Shown: positions 26,524 through 34,555 of the stretch, piece after piece | Layout of the letters: each line of letters begins with the position of its first letter | How positions within the stretch are numbered: the stretch's first letter is position 1 | From: Streptomyces sp. CB01635 | Lineage (GTDB): Bacteria > Actinomycetota > Actinomycetes > Streptomycetales > Streptomycetaceae | Length of the DNA stretch: 64,000 nt | Reading direction: 5' to 3' | NCBI RefSeq assembly: GCF_002803065.1 | Contig: NZ_NNBL01000009.1 | Coordinates: 1-64,000 of the forward strand | Position numbers and translations under genes: made by a program | The notes under the pieces: model-generated | The model's database searches: none | What the model saw: the letters and a program-made list of their open reading frames with translations, nothing else | What the model was told of the DNA's origin: nothing

Positions 26524-27282
26524 GTGCGAGACCGCCTGTCCGGACAGATCGCCCTCGTCACCGGGGCCACCGGCGGCATCGGAGACGCCGTGTCACGGCG
26601 GCTGGCGGCGGAGGGCGCCACCGTCGTGGTCACCGACGTCGACGCCGGCCGCTGCGAAGAGCTGGCGAAGGAGCTGACGGCCGGCGGGGCGCGGGCGCTC
26701 GGCCTCGCCCTGGACGTCAGCGACGAGGACGCATGGCGGGGCGCGGTCGACCGGGTGGTCGCCGAACTCGGCGGCCTGACGGTGCTCGTCAACAACGCGG
26801 GCATCGCCGAGATGCGGACCGTGGAGACGGAGACCCAGGAGTCCTGGGACAAGGTCATCTCGGTGACGCAGGGCGGTGTCTGGCTCGGCATGAAGCACGG
26901 CGGGCCCGCGATCGAGCGCTCCGGTGGCGGCTCGATCGTCAACATCGCCTCGATCTTCGGTACGGTCGGCGGCTTCGGCAGCCAGTTCTCGTACCACGCG
27001 GCCAAGGGCGCGGTCCGGCTGATGACCAAGAACGCGGCCCTGCACTGGGCCACCCTCGGAGTCCGTGTCAACTCCCTCCACCCCGGCTTCATCGAGACGC
27101 CACTGTCCCGCGAACTGTGGCGGGGCACACCCCGCCACACCGCGATGGTCGAGGGCACTCCGATGGCGCGGCTCGGCAGGCCCGACGAGGTCGCGGGGGC
27201 GGTCGCGTTCCTGGCCTCCGCGGACGCGAGCTTCGTCACCGGCTCCGAGCTGTACGTGGACGGCGGCTGGACAGCGCGCTGA
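26524..27282 (+). CDS. SDR-family NAD(P)-dependent oxidoreductase
   Basis: A 252-residue classical SDR. It has the cofactor motif TGATGGIGDAVSRRL, NNAGIAE, the catalytic Ser near NIASIF, and YHAAKGA (YxxxK), and ends in DGGWTAR. GTG 26524 is chosen because GGAG lies 5 bases upstream. A GTG at 26488 that overlaps the kinase stop is an alternative and would add 12 residues. It probably oxidises the hydroxyacyl-CoA made by the two preceding enzymes, or reduces a keto precursor; LvaD in the levulinate operon is comparable. Confidence 0.85.
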   Translation: MRDRLSGQIALVTGATGGIGDAVSRRLAAEGATVVVTDVDAGRCEELAKELTAGGARALGLALDVSDEDAWRGAVDRVVAELGGLTVLVNNAGIAEMRTVETETQESWDKVISVTQGGVWLGMKHGGPAIERSGGGSIVNIASIFGTVGGFGSQFSYHAAKGAVRLMTKNAALHWATLGVRVNSLHPGFIETPLSRELWRGTPRHTAMVEGTPMARLGRPDEVAGAVAFLASADASFVTGSELYVDGGWTAR

Positions 27283-27290
27283 CGGAGAAC

Positions 27291-27328
27291 GCGGAAGGGG
27301 GCGCGGCGGTTGCCGCGCCCCCTTCCGC
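27291..27328. terminator. Bidirectional hairpin terminator
   Basis: A perfect 17-bp stem (27291-27307 and 27312-27328) with a GGTT loop sits between the converging SDR and metallo-hydrolase genes. It can serve both strands. Confidence 0.85.
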
Positions 27329-27342
27329 CCGTACGTGCACTG

Positions 27343-28383
27343 TCAACGCACCCGCGTGTACTGGTTCACCCCGTCCCGGAACGCCACCGTGGCCCGGCCC
27401 CGGAGCACGAGCACGTCCAGGTGCGCCGCCGTCTCGTTGATCGCGAGCATCTGGTTGAACTCGCTGAGCTCGCCGAAGGGCACCTCGCGGCGCGTCCAGC
27501 CCAGTTCGCGCGCCACCGCGTGGGCATCGAGCGTGCCGTCGCCCAGCGCCACCAGGCTCTTGGCCAGCCGGTCGTCGTGGTGCGTGAGCAGCTCGGCGAC
27601 GCGGGTGTGGGCGCTGTCGGCGACCGGTCCGTGCGCAGGCAGCAGGCGCGTGTCCGCGTACTGGGTCATCAGACGCAGGGAGTCCAGATAGTCGGCGAGC
27701 GGCTTGCCTCCGGGCTCGGCCAGTTCGAAGCCGATGGACGGCGTGATGTGCGGCAGGACGTGGTCCCCGGAGAACAGGAGCCCGCGCTGTTCGTCCAGGA
27801 AGACCACATGCCCCTTGGTGTGTCCGGGGGTTGGCACGACCCGCAGTGCGTGGTCGCCGAAGCTCAGGGTCTCCGCGCCGAGCCAGCGGTCGGGGGTCTC
27901 CCACACGCTCGGGTCGTAGCCGCCGTGGTCCATCGCCTGGACGCGGTCGGCCAGGTCGCCGGCGCCCGCCCTGCGCAACGTCTCCAGCGAGCCCGCTGGT
28001 TCGTCGCTGCGCAGCCGGTCGAGCATCTCGAGGCCCGGGCGCTCGCCCGCGCCCAGGTACACGCGCGAGCCGAGGAGTCGGCGCAGCTCGACGGCGTTCG
28101 TGTAGTGGTCGCGATGGATGTGCGTGACCAGGATGTGGTTGATGTCGCCGAGGTCGCGGCCTATGGCGGCCAGGGCCTCCTCGAGTGCCTTGCGCGCCTC
28201 GGGGATCGCCCAGCCGCCGTCGATCATGACGATGCCGTCATCGTCCGCAAGGTTCTCCAGCAGATAGACGTTGACGGCGTGCAGCCCGTCGTTCGGCAGC
28301 GGCAGGGGAACGCGGTGCACCCCGGGCTGCACGGTCTGGATTCCGGCTGCGGCCCATGGGCCCTGGTCGAACCGCGTGGTCAT
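27343..28383 (-). CDS. Metallo-beta-lactamase-fold hydrolase
   Basis: A 346-residue MBL-fold protein. The Zn-binding motif is THIHRDHYTNAVELRR (HxHxDH), followed by VPTPGHTKGHVVF and the metal-bridging Asp in LFSGDHVLP, with a C-terminal winged-helix extension as in glyoxalase II-like/LACTB2 relatives. It is the last gene of the minus-strand operon that begins with the substrate-binding lipoprotein at 32477. In acyl-CoA operons this family often hydrolyses thioesters or lactones, so opening a lactone or releasing CoA is possible. A GGGAG site precedes ATG 28383. Confidence 0.82.
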   Translation of the reverse strand: MTTRFDQGPWAAAGIQTVQPGVHRVPLPLPNDGLHAVNVYLLENLADDDGIVMIDGGWAIPEARKALEEALAAIGRDLGDINHILVTHIHRDHYTNAVELRRLLGSRVYLGAGERPGLEMLDRLRSDEPAGSLETLRRAGAGDLADRVQAMDHGGYDPSVWETPDRWLGAETLSFGDHALRVVPTPGHTKGHVVFLDEQRGLLFSGDHVLPHITPSIGFELAEPGGKPLADYLDSLRLMTQYADTRLLPAHGPVADSAHTRVAELLTHHDDRLAKSLVALGDGTLDAHAVARELGWTRREVPFGELSEFNQMLAINETAAHLDVLVLRGRATVAFRDGVNQYTRVR

Positions 28384-28441
28384 GATGCTCCCTTGCTGGC
28401 TGGTGCTGGTGTGTCCGTGTGGATCGTCCCGGCCTCGTGGA

Positions 28442-29968
28442 TCAGGCCGGGTCGGGAGTGTTCGTGCGCAGCCGGTGGGCCAGTTCGCGGGCCCCGGACC
28501 GGTCGAGCTTGCCGACCTTGGTCTGCGGCAGCTCCTCGATCCCGTAGACGAACTCGGGCCACTTGGTCCTGGACAGGCCGACGCTGTCGAGGTGGCCGGT
28601 CACCTCCGCCAGGTCGATGCCGCCGCCGTCCTCGGTGACGACGAGCAGAGCGATGCGTTCGCCGAGCACCTCGTCCGGGACGGCCGCGACGCAGGCCCGC
28701 GCGACCCGCGGATAGCTGGCGACGGCACGCTCGATCTCGGTGATGTCGATGTTCCGGCCGCCGCGGATGATGATGTCCTTCTCGCGGCCCATGATGCTGA
28801 TGGTGCCGTCGTCATGGGTCATCAGCAGGTCGCCGGTGGGGAAGTAGCCGTCCTCGGTCAGCGTCGGCGCCTCGACCTTGCCGTCGCGTGCGTAGCCGAG
28901 GAAGAGGGAAGGGCCGCGCACTTGCGCGCGGCCCGACACCCCGGGTCCCGCCGTGTCGCCTTCGGGGGTGAGTGCGCGCAGGTCCGTGCCGGGAAAGGGG
29001 CGGCCGTCCCTGCCGAGCCGGATCTCCTCGGGTTCGTCGGGGCGCGGCGAGGTGTGGCCGAGACACTCGGACATGCCGAAGACGCGCAGGATCCGCGTGC
29101 CCAGGGACTGTTCGGCGCGCGCGAGGGCGCCGCGGTCCATCGGACCGCCTCCCACGGTGATCGCGCGGACTCCCCCGAGGATGCCGGAGCCGGCCGCCTC
29201 GGCTCCCATCTGCAGGGCCATCGTCGGCACGCACATGGTCCAGCGCACCTGTGCCTCGGCCATCCGCTGCAGAGCGACGGCCCGGTCCCACTTCGTCATC
29301 AGGACGAGCGGGCCGCCCAGGAGAAGTGCGAGGTAGACGCCGAAGCAGTACGCGGCCGTCGACGACAGCGGGACGATCGCGGCCACTGCGTCTCCGCGCG
29401 TCAGGCCGTTGATCTCGATGGTGCTCGTGCCCGCGTAGCGCAGGGCGTCCTCGGACTGGACGACGCCTTTGGGCCGCCCGGTCGAGCCGGAGGTCAGACC
29501 GATGAGGACGCCGCCCGACCAGCGGCTCACGTCCCGCTGCCCGGGTGCGGCGTGACAGGTCCAGCCGTCGAGCACCGGGTCCGAGGTGAAGGCGGCTCCG
29601 GCCCCGCCCGTCATCAGCTCGGACACCCCCCATTCGTCCATCGCCGAGGGCTCGGCGACCACGGCGTCGGGGCGGATGTCCTCGAAGGCGGCCGCGAACT
29701 CGGCACGTGTGGTGTGCCGGTTGACCACCGCCAGGACCCCGTCGCCGAGTCCCACGGCCAGCGTGCCCGCGACGGTCCGCCATGAGTTGTCGGCCTGGAG
29801 CATGACGGTCCCGCCGGACCCGTCGCCTGCGCCGGCGGACAGCGCCGAGGCGAGCCGGCCCGCCTCGGCGAGCAGCTCACGCGCCGTGTGGCTGCTCGAG
29901 TCGTCGATGACGGCGACGAAGTCCGCCTGCTCGGCCTGTCGTTGGAACTCCTGCACTACCTGTCGCAT
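28442..29968 (-). CDS. AMP-dependent acyl-CoA synthetase (ligase)
   Basis: A 508-residue class I adenylate-forming enzyme. The phosphate loop is LTSGSTGRPKGVVQS. A5-like residues follow around VFGMSECLGHTS, A7 is YFPTGDLLMTHDDG, A8 lies near RGGRNIDITEIE, and the C-terminal lysine motif is LPQTKVGKLDR. It activates a carboxylic acid as acyl-AMP and then acyl-CoA. As the only ligase in the regulon it probably commits the imported acid to the pathway. A GAGGAAG site precedes ATG 29968. The acid cannot be read from sequence. Confidence 0.87.
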   Translation of the reverse strand: MRQVVQEFQRQAEQADFVAVIDDSSSHTARELLAEAGRLASALSAGAGDGSGGTVMLQADNSWRTVAGTLAVGLGDGVLAVVNRHTTRAEFAAAFEDIRPDAVVAEPSAMDEWGVSELMTGGAGAAFTSDPVLDGWTCHAAPGQRDVSRWSGGVLIGLTSGSTGRPKGVVQSEDALRYAGTSTIEINGLTRGDAVAAIVPLSSTAAYCFGVYLALLLGGPLVLMTKWDRAVALQRMAEAQVRWTMCVPTMALQMGAEAAGSGILGGVRAITVGGGPMDRGALARAEQSLGTRILRVFGMSECLGHTSPRPDEPEEIRLGRDGRPFPGTDLRALTPEGDTAGPGVSGRAQVRGPSLFLGYARDGKVEAPTLTEDGYFPTGDLLMTHDDGTISIMGREKDIIIRGGRNIDITEIERAVASYPRVARACVAAVPDEVLGERIALLVVTEDGGGIDLAEVTGHLDSVGLSRTKWPEFVYGIEELPQTKVGKLDRSGARELAHRLRTNTPDPA

Positions 29969-30028
29969 CCTGCTTCCTCGCTACGCTGTGCCGAACTCCG
30001 TGATGAACCCTGCTCTGTGCATGCCGTG

Positions 30029-30064
30029 CTGGATGTACTGGATGTTGTGGATGTAGTGGATGTA
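30029..30064. repeat. Four 9-nt tandem repeats between EthD and ligase genes
   Basis: Four near-identical 9-nt units (CTGGATGTA, CTGGATGTT, GTGGATGTA, GTGGATGTA) lie in the 119-bp gap between the EthD stop and the ligase start. The unit length is a multiple of three but no gene uses it. It is a simple slippage-prone tract in the leader of the ligase gene. Confidence 0.8.
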
Positions 30065-30087
30065 GTCATGCTGGATCTGTGGTGGCC

Positions 30088-30408
30088 TCAGCCGGTGAAC
30101 ATCTCCGCCTCGCGGCCCATCACCGCGATCCGGCGGCCCTTCATGTCGCCCACCTGGGCCACCGCGTCCGCCCACTCCGGGCTCGCGAGGGCCTTCTTCA
30201 GGGCTTCCGGGGAATCGAAGCTGAGCACGGAGATGCCGTCCCAGCCCTCGGAGCGCGGCTCCAGAGCCTGGTCGATCTCGGTGTGCCGCCAGGCGCGCAG
30301 CCCGGGCAACCGGTAGGTCAGCTCCGCGTGGTCGCCGCGCCACCAGTCGATGAACCGCTCGTGGGTCCACTCCGGCGGACGGGCGGCCAACAGGACGAGG
30401 TTGTACAT
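30088..30408 (-). CDS. EthD/Dabb-type small protein
   Basis: A 106-residue alpha-beta barrel protein of the EthD family. The opening MYNLVLLAARPPEWTHERFI and the central HTEIDQALEP fit the family. EthD-like proteins are small accessory or catalytic partners in oxidative degradation, for example of alkyl ethers, and often have no assigned reaction. A strong GGAGG precedes ATG 30408. It lies between an NTF2-fold gene and the acyl-CoA ligase, so it belongs to the same catabolic transcript. Confidence 0.78.
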   Translation of the reverse strand: MYNLVLLAARPPEWTHERFIDWWRGDHAELTYRLPGLRAWRHTEIDQALEPRSEGWDGISVLSFDSPEALKKALASPEWADAVAQVGDMKGRRIAVMGREAEMFTG

Positions 30409-30461
30409 GAGTTGCCTCCGAAAATGTCCCTTGTGTGGTCCCGTATGTAGTCCCGTACAGG

Positions 30462-30854
30462 TCAGTCGAAGCGGATCTCGGACGACCGCCCGATCAGCAG
30501 CCGCTGCAGCCGGCCACCATCGTCCACCCGCCCGGCCGCGACGAAGGTCGCCTCTGGAACGCCCGCGCGGCGCACCTCGCCGAGGAACAGCTCGTCCTGG
30601 CCCAGGGTGGTCGCGGACAGCCGGTGGTGGGTGCGGGTGCCGCGCTCGCGCTGTTCGAGATAGCCGACCAGAGCGGCCCGGTCACCTGCGAAGTCGGTCG
30701 CGTTCCCGTCACCGGTGGAGAACAGGATGGAGAGCGTGAAGTCGTCGCTGATCAGGTCGAGGATCCGGTTCGGCTCATCGGTGTCGAGGATCTCGAACCA
30801 GGCGGTGAGGAAAGGCGCGGAGGCCGTGTCGGTGGACGTGGTGGTGTCGCTCAT
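30462..30854 (-). CDS. SnoaL/NTF2-fold protein (first of two adjacent)
   Basis: A 130-residue cone-fold protein with the cavity-forming helix FLTAWFEILDTDEPNRILDL and the strands DDFTLSILFS. Members include isomerases, dehydratases, epoxide hydrolases and non-catalytic binding proteins, so the reaction cannot be named. ATG 30854 overlaps the stop of the neighbouring NTF2 gene by 4 bp. The two proteins differ enough to suggest a heteromeric pair or successive steps rather than a recent duplication. Confidence 0.72.
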   Translation of the reverse strand: MSDTTTSTDTASAPFLTAWFEILDTDEPNRILDLISDDFTLSILFSTGDGNATDFAGDRAALVGYLEQRERGTRTHHRLSATTLGQDELFLGEVRRAGVPEATFVAAGRVDDGGRLQRLLIGRSSEIRFD

Positions 30855-31216
30855 GACTGCTCCGGAAACTCGATGAGGTCGTAGGTCGTGGTGAAGTACG
30901 ACTGGTAGCGCGCCATCTGCCCGTCCGGCGTGATCACGGCGGCGGAGAGGAAGGATCCGACGGCCTTGCCGGACTCGGTGACCACTCCGTACACGGTCTC
31001 CAGGTCGCCGTCGGAGCTGTGCCGCAGGATCTCGTGCGTCCGCTCGACGGCGTTGCGGCCGGAGATGTACGCCGCGAAGTCGTCCTTGGACCAGCCGGTC
31101 TCCTCACGGCCAGGAAGGGCGATGCGAAAACGGAAGTCCGGTGCGAGGAGTTCGACAGCCGTCTCGGGACGGTCGCTGTCCATCCGTGCCATATAGGCGC
31201 GCAACACACTGGCCAT
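30851..31216 (-). CDS. SnoaL/NTF2-fold protein (second of two adjacent)
   Basis: A 121-residue protein with the same fold, opening RAYMARMDSDRPETAVELLA and continuing DFRFRIALPGREETGWSKDD and RNAVERTHEILRH. It is the second gene of the operon after the binding lipoprotein and is coupled to the next NTF2 gene. In steroid and terpene degradation such proteins act as ketosteroid-isomerase-like or hydratase subunits. A role in double-bond or ring chemistry is possible but unproven. Confidence 0.72.
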   Translation of the reverse strand: MASVLRAYMARMDSDRPETAVELLAPDFRFRIALPGREETGWSKDDFAAYISGRNAVERTHEILRHSSDGDLETVYGVVTESGKAVGSFLSAAVITPDGQMARYQSYFTTTYDLIEFPEQS

Positions 31217-31283
31217 GGGGTGGTCCTCTCACTGTTGGTCACTATGGGTCACTGCCGGGACGGGTGCCGGCCGCGGACGGACG

Positions 31284-32477
31284 TCAGTCGCGGGTCGGCG
31301 GGGTGAAGAAATCGCCCTGCGACTCCCAGCGTCCGTTCCTCACGACGACCTTCTGTACATCGCGGGTGCCGAGGTGGTTGTCCGGGGAGAAGTTCAGGAC
31401 CGGTCCGACCCCGGTGTCGACCGCTTTGGCTTTCTCGTACGCGGCGGTCAGGGCCTCGGAGGTGACCGGACCGTCGATGGTCTTGGCGATCTCCACGAAG
31501 GCCTTGGCGGCTTCCCAGCCCCACAAGGTGATGAAGTCGGCCGGCTGCCCCTTCTCGTACTTCGCCATCGCCGTACGGAACTCCTCGACCGCGGGATCGT
31601 CGTCGTTCGGCGACTTGACCAGTTGCACCGCCCTGACCCCTTCGGCCGCCTTGCCCGCCAGCGTGAGCGTGGACTGGGCGGCCACCGGCGCGTATCCGTA
31701 CACGGGCGTGGACAGGCCCTGCAGCTTCGCCTCCTTGAGGTACGAGGCGGCCTCGGCGGACGCGAGGATCAACACGACCGCGTCGGGCTTCTCGGCCTTC
31801 ACCTTGCTGATGACCGGGCTGTAGTCGGAGGTCTGGAACTTGACCTTGAGCCGTTTCACACGGACCGACGGGTCGGCCTTGCGGGCGGCGGGGCCGATCT
31901 CCTTCGCGACGTTCACAAAGGCGGCCGGGTCGCTGTGCACGACCAGCACCTTCTTCGCTCCGTCACGCGCCACCCAGTCCCCGAGCGCGGCCGCCTGATC
32001 CTCGTAGAGGGTCTGCAGACCGAACAGTCCGTCCCTGGCCGGCTGGTACCACGTCGCGTCCCCGCCCAGCGGGTTCAGCACCGGCACCTTCTTCTGGTCC
32101 AGGACGAAGGGGAACGTGGCCTGAGACTGGGCCGTGCCGTTGGCCGCGACGATCGCCACGACTCCGTCCTGGTCCACGAGCCGGCGGGCCACCTGCACGG
32201 TCTGCTGCGGATCGAAGGCACTGTCCTTGACGACCCAGTCGATCTTGCGGCCGTTGATCCCGCCGCGGGCGTTGACGGACTTGAAATACGCGTCGGCACC
32301 CGCCCGTTCAGGGATGCCGAAGGATGCGAGGGCACCCGTGAGCGGGTACCAGGCACCGATCTTGATGACCTTGTCGTCCCCTGCCGCCGAGGGGTTCTTG
32401 GTGCCGCAGGCGCTGGCCACCACGGCGAGCATGGCGGCGAGTGCGGCGATGAGCGCGCGTGTCGTGCGGCGTCGCAT
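31284..32477 (-). CDS. Branched-chain-amino-acid-type ABC substrate-binding lipoprotein (LivK-like)
   Basis: A 397-residue periplasmic-binding protein of family 6. The signal peptide MRRRTTRALIAALAAMLAVV ends in a lipobox around VASAC, giving a lipid-anchored mature protein. IKIGAWYPLTGALASFGIPE is the standard entry to the first lobe. ATG 32477 is preferred to 32495 because GGAGG precedes it at good spacing. The membrane and ATPase parts of a Liv-type importer lie 24 kb away (56076-59461) under the same operator motif, so they probably form one transporter. Relatives bind amino acids, aromatic or alicyclic acids. Confidence 0.87.
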   Translation of the reverse strand: MRRRTTRALIAALAAMLAVVASACGTKNPSAAGDDKVIKIGAWYPLTGALASFGIPERAGADAYFKSVNARGGINGRKIDWVVKDSAFDPQQTVQVARRLVDQDGVVAIVAANGTAQSQATFPFVLDQKKVPVLNPLGGDATWYQPARDGLFGLQTLYEDQAAALGDWVARDGAKKVLVVHSDPAAFVNVAKEIGPAARKADPSVRVKRLKVKFQTSDYSPVISKVKAEKPDAVVLILASAEAASYLKEAKLQGLSTPVYGYAPVAAQSTLTLAGKAAEGVRAVQLVKSPNDDDPAVEEFRTAMAKYEKGQPADFITLWGWEAAKAFVEIAKTIDGPVTSEALTAAYEKAKAVDTGVGPVLNFSPDNHLGTRDVQKVVVRNGRWESQGDFFTPPTRD

Positions 32478-32497
32478 AACCCCTCCAGGAATCAACC

Positions 32498-32510
32498 TGA
32501 GTTCAGTTCA
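32498..32510. promoter_or_regulatory. TetR-type operator in front of the lipoprotein operon
   Basis: TGAGTTCAGTTCA, or TGAACTGAACTCA on the other strand, is one of six matches in this window to TGAACTSARTTCA. It lies 21 bp above the lipoprotein start. A second, overlapping match to the half sites continues to 32515. Confidence 0.65.
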
Positions 32511-32612
32511 ATTCACATGTCGGATCTTAATCCTGAGGAAACACGCCTGGCAATGGCTGGTTACGTACGCGATCACCGCGTATGCGCGGCGGGGCACCGC
32601 CGGGACAGTACT

Positions 32613-32646
32613 GCGGCCCCCTGACGGACATCCGTCGGGGGGCCGC
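32613..32646 (-). terminator. Hairpin terminator after the TetR gene
   Basis: An imperfect 15-bp stem with a 4-nt loop, GCGGCCCCC...GGGGGGCCGC, lies 24 bp past the stop of the TetR gene and before the lipoprotein promoter. Confidence 0.7.
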
Positions 32647-32670
32647 ACGGTCGCGGGAGCGCTCAGTGCG

Positions 32671-33291
32671 TCAGGCGGCGACCATCCGCACGCAGGCGCC
32701 CTCGATCAGCTCGCTGATCTCAGAGAGCGGCGTGGCTCCGGACGGCCGGTACCAGCGCCACACGCTGACGATCAGACCGAGCACGCCCGCGCCCAGCAAC
32801 TGCGCGTCCCGCAGCGGGAACGCGCCCTGGGACATGCCCTTCACCAGCAGGTTCGTCCAGTCCCGCTCGACGACCTGGACGAGCTGGCGGGCCGCGACGC
32901 GCTCGGCCTCCTCGCGCTTGGACCTGCGCGAACCCGAGAGCAGATCCATGTGGTTCTGCAGGATGCGCATCTGCAGGACCTCGTGCGGGGAGACGTCGTA
33001 CGCCGCCCGGACCGCGGCGCGCAGCGCCTCGACGGGGTCCTCGGTGTCCGTGGTGGCCGCCACGAACCGGTCGTGGGAGCGCTCCAGTTCGAGCCGCATG
33101 ATGGTGAGCAGGCAGTGCGTCTTCGACTCGAAGTAGTGGTAGAGGGCGGTCTGCCCGATACCGACGCGCTCCGCCACGGTGGACCACTTGGTGGCCTCGA
33201 AGCCGGCTTCGCCGAAGCAGTCCACCGCGGCCGTGAGAATGGCCGCGCGCTTGGACCTCGGTCCGGCCTCCGGTTCAACGATCCTTGTCAT
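32671..33291 (-). CDS. TetR-family regulator, probable master of the acyl-CoA regulon
   Basis: A 206-residue TetR repressor. The helix-turn-helix lies at about residues 15-60 (AAVDCFGEAGFEATKWSTVA, then GIGQTALYHYFESKTHCLL), and the ligand domain is about 140 residues. ATG 33291 has AGGGAG upstream; the longer frame would run through a promoter. One copy of the TGAACTSARTTCA palindrome lies just above it, so it probably represses itself and the five other units carrying this motif. An acyl-CoA intermediate is the expected inducer. That this protein binds the motif is inference from location. Confidence 0.85.
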   Translation of the reverse strand: MTRIVEPEAGPRSKRAAILTAAVDCFGEAGFEATKWSTVAERVGIGQTALYHYFESKTHCLLTIMRLELERSHDRFVAATTDTEDPVEALRAAVRAAYDVSPHEVLQMRILQNHMDLLSGSRRSKREEAERVAARQLVQVVERDWTNLLVKGMSQGAFPLRDAQLLGAGVLGLIVSVWRWYRPSGATPLSEISELIEGACVRMVAA

Positions 33292-33345
33292 GCTCCCTCT
33301 CCTGGCCGTCACCCACCGTGTCCGTACCCGAGAGTAAACCCAAGT

Positions 33346-33358
33346 TGAACTCAGTTGC
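33346..33358. promoter_or_regulatory. TetR-type operator upstream of the TetR gene
   Basis: TGAACTCAGTTGC matches the shared palindrome at 10 of 13 positions. It lies 55 bp above the TetR start and beyond the stop of the convergently oriented-in-series thiolase gene, so it can only serve the TetR promoter. Confidence 0.6.
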
Positions 33359-33371
33359 CAACCGGATCCGG

Positions 33372-34520
33372 TCAGAGACGTTCGAGCACGGTGGCGTTCG
33401 CCATGCCGCCGCCTTCGCACATCGTCTGCAGGCCGTAGCGTCCGCCGGTCCTGCGCAGCTGGTGGACGAGTGTGGTCATGAGCCGGGCGCCCGTGGCGCC
33501 GAGCGGATGACCGAGCGCTATCGCCCCGCCGAAGGCGTTGACCTGCTCGTGGGCGGCGCCGATCTCCTTCTGCCAGGCGAGGACGACGGAGGCGAACGCC
33601 TCATTGATCTCGACCAGGTCGATGTCGTCGATGGCCAGCCCCGCCCTGTCGAGGACCTTTTCCGTGGCGGGGATCGGGCCGGTCAGCATATGGATCGGGT
33701 CGGAGCCGACCACGGCCGTGGCGTGCACGCGGGCCAGCGGGGTCAGGCTGTGGCGGCGTACCGCCTCCTCGGAGGCGATCAGCAGGGCGGCGGCGCCGTC
33801 GGAGATCTGGCTGGAGACGGCGGCGGTCAGCCGGCCGTCCTCCGTCAGGGTCTTCAGGCCTGCCATCTTCTCCAGGGTGGTGTCGACGCGTGGGCCCTCG
33901 TCGGCGCTCAGTCCGAATGCCGGGGTGATCTCGTCGTCGAAGTCGCCGGCCGCCTGGGAGGCGAGGGCCCGCTGGTGGCTGGCGAGCGCGAACCGTTCCA
34001 TGTCCTCGCGGGTGACGCCCCACTTCTCGGCGATCAGCTCGGCGCCGCGGAACTGCGAGACCTCCTGGTCCCCGAAGTGCTCGCGCCAGCCCTCGCCCGC
34101 GAACGGGCTGCCCATACCGGCCTGTTCGCCGACGACCATCGGGCTGGCGATGGGCACCAGGCTCATCACCTCCACGCCCCCGGCGACCACCAGGTCGGCG
34201 GCGCCGGACCCGACCGCCTGCGCGGCGAAGTGCACGGCCTGCTGGGAGGAGCCGCACTGCCGGTCGATGGTGGTCCCGGGCACATGCTGGGGCAGGCCCG
34301 CCGACAGCCATGCGGTGCGGGCGATGTTCCCGGTCTGGGCGCCGATCTGGCTGACGCACCCGAAGTACACGTCGTCGACCGCGCCCGGGTCGACGCCTGC
34401 GCGCTCGAGGAGCGCACGCAACACATGTGCGCCGAGGTCCGCGGGGTGCACGCCGCTGAGCGTGCCCTTGCGGCGGCCGACCGGGGTGCGGACGGCTCCG
34501 ACGATGAATGCTTCCGACAC
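33372..34520 (-). CDS. Acetyl-CoA C-acyltransferase (thiolase)
   Basis: A 382-residue thiolase with all catalytic motifs: the acyl-accepting Cys in DRQCGSSQQAVHFAA, NAFGGAIALGHPLGATGARL with the His, and the proton-transfer Cys in CEGGGMANATVLERL. It cleaves a 3-oxoacyl-CoA with CoA. It is the final gene of the ten-gene operon starting at 42699, which supplies hydratase, dehydrogenase and reductase activities for a complete beta-oxidation round. Confidence 0.9.
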   Translation of the reverse strand: MSEAFIVGAVRTPVGRRKGTLSGVHPADLGAHVLRALLERAGVDPGAVDDVYFGCVSQIGAQTGNIARTAWLSAGLPQHVPGTTIDRQCGSSQQAVHFAAQAVGSGAADLVVAGGVEVMSLVPIASPMVVGEQAGMGSPFAGEGWREHFGDQEVSQFRGAELIAEKWGVTREDMERFALASHQRALASQAAGDFDDEITPAFGLSADEGPRVDTTLEKMAGLKTLTEDGRLTAAVSSQISDGAAALLIASEEAVRRHSLTPLARVHATAVVGSDPIHMLTGPIPATEKVLDRAGLAIDDIDLVEINEAFASVVLAWQKEIGAAHEQVNAFGGAIALGHPLGATGARLMTTLVHQLRRTGGRYGLQTMCEGGGMANATVLERL

Positions 34521-34555
34521 TGTGGGCTCCCTCTGATACGGGTACGGGTACGGGT

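Noticed and set aside
30462..31216. SnoaL-like genes as part of an aromatic polyketide cluster
   Set aside because: No ketosynthase, acyl carrier protein or other polyketide gene is present; the context is catabolic.
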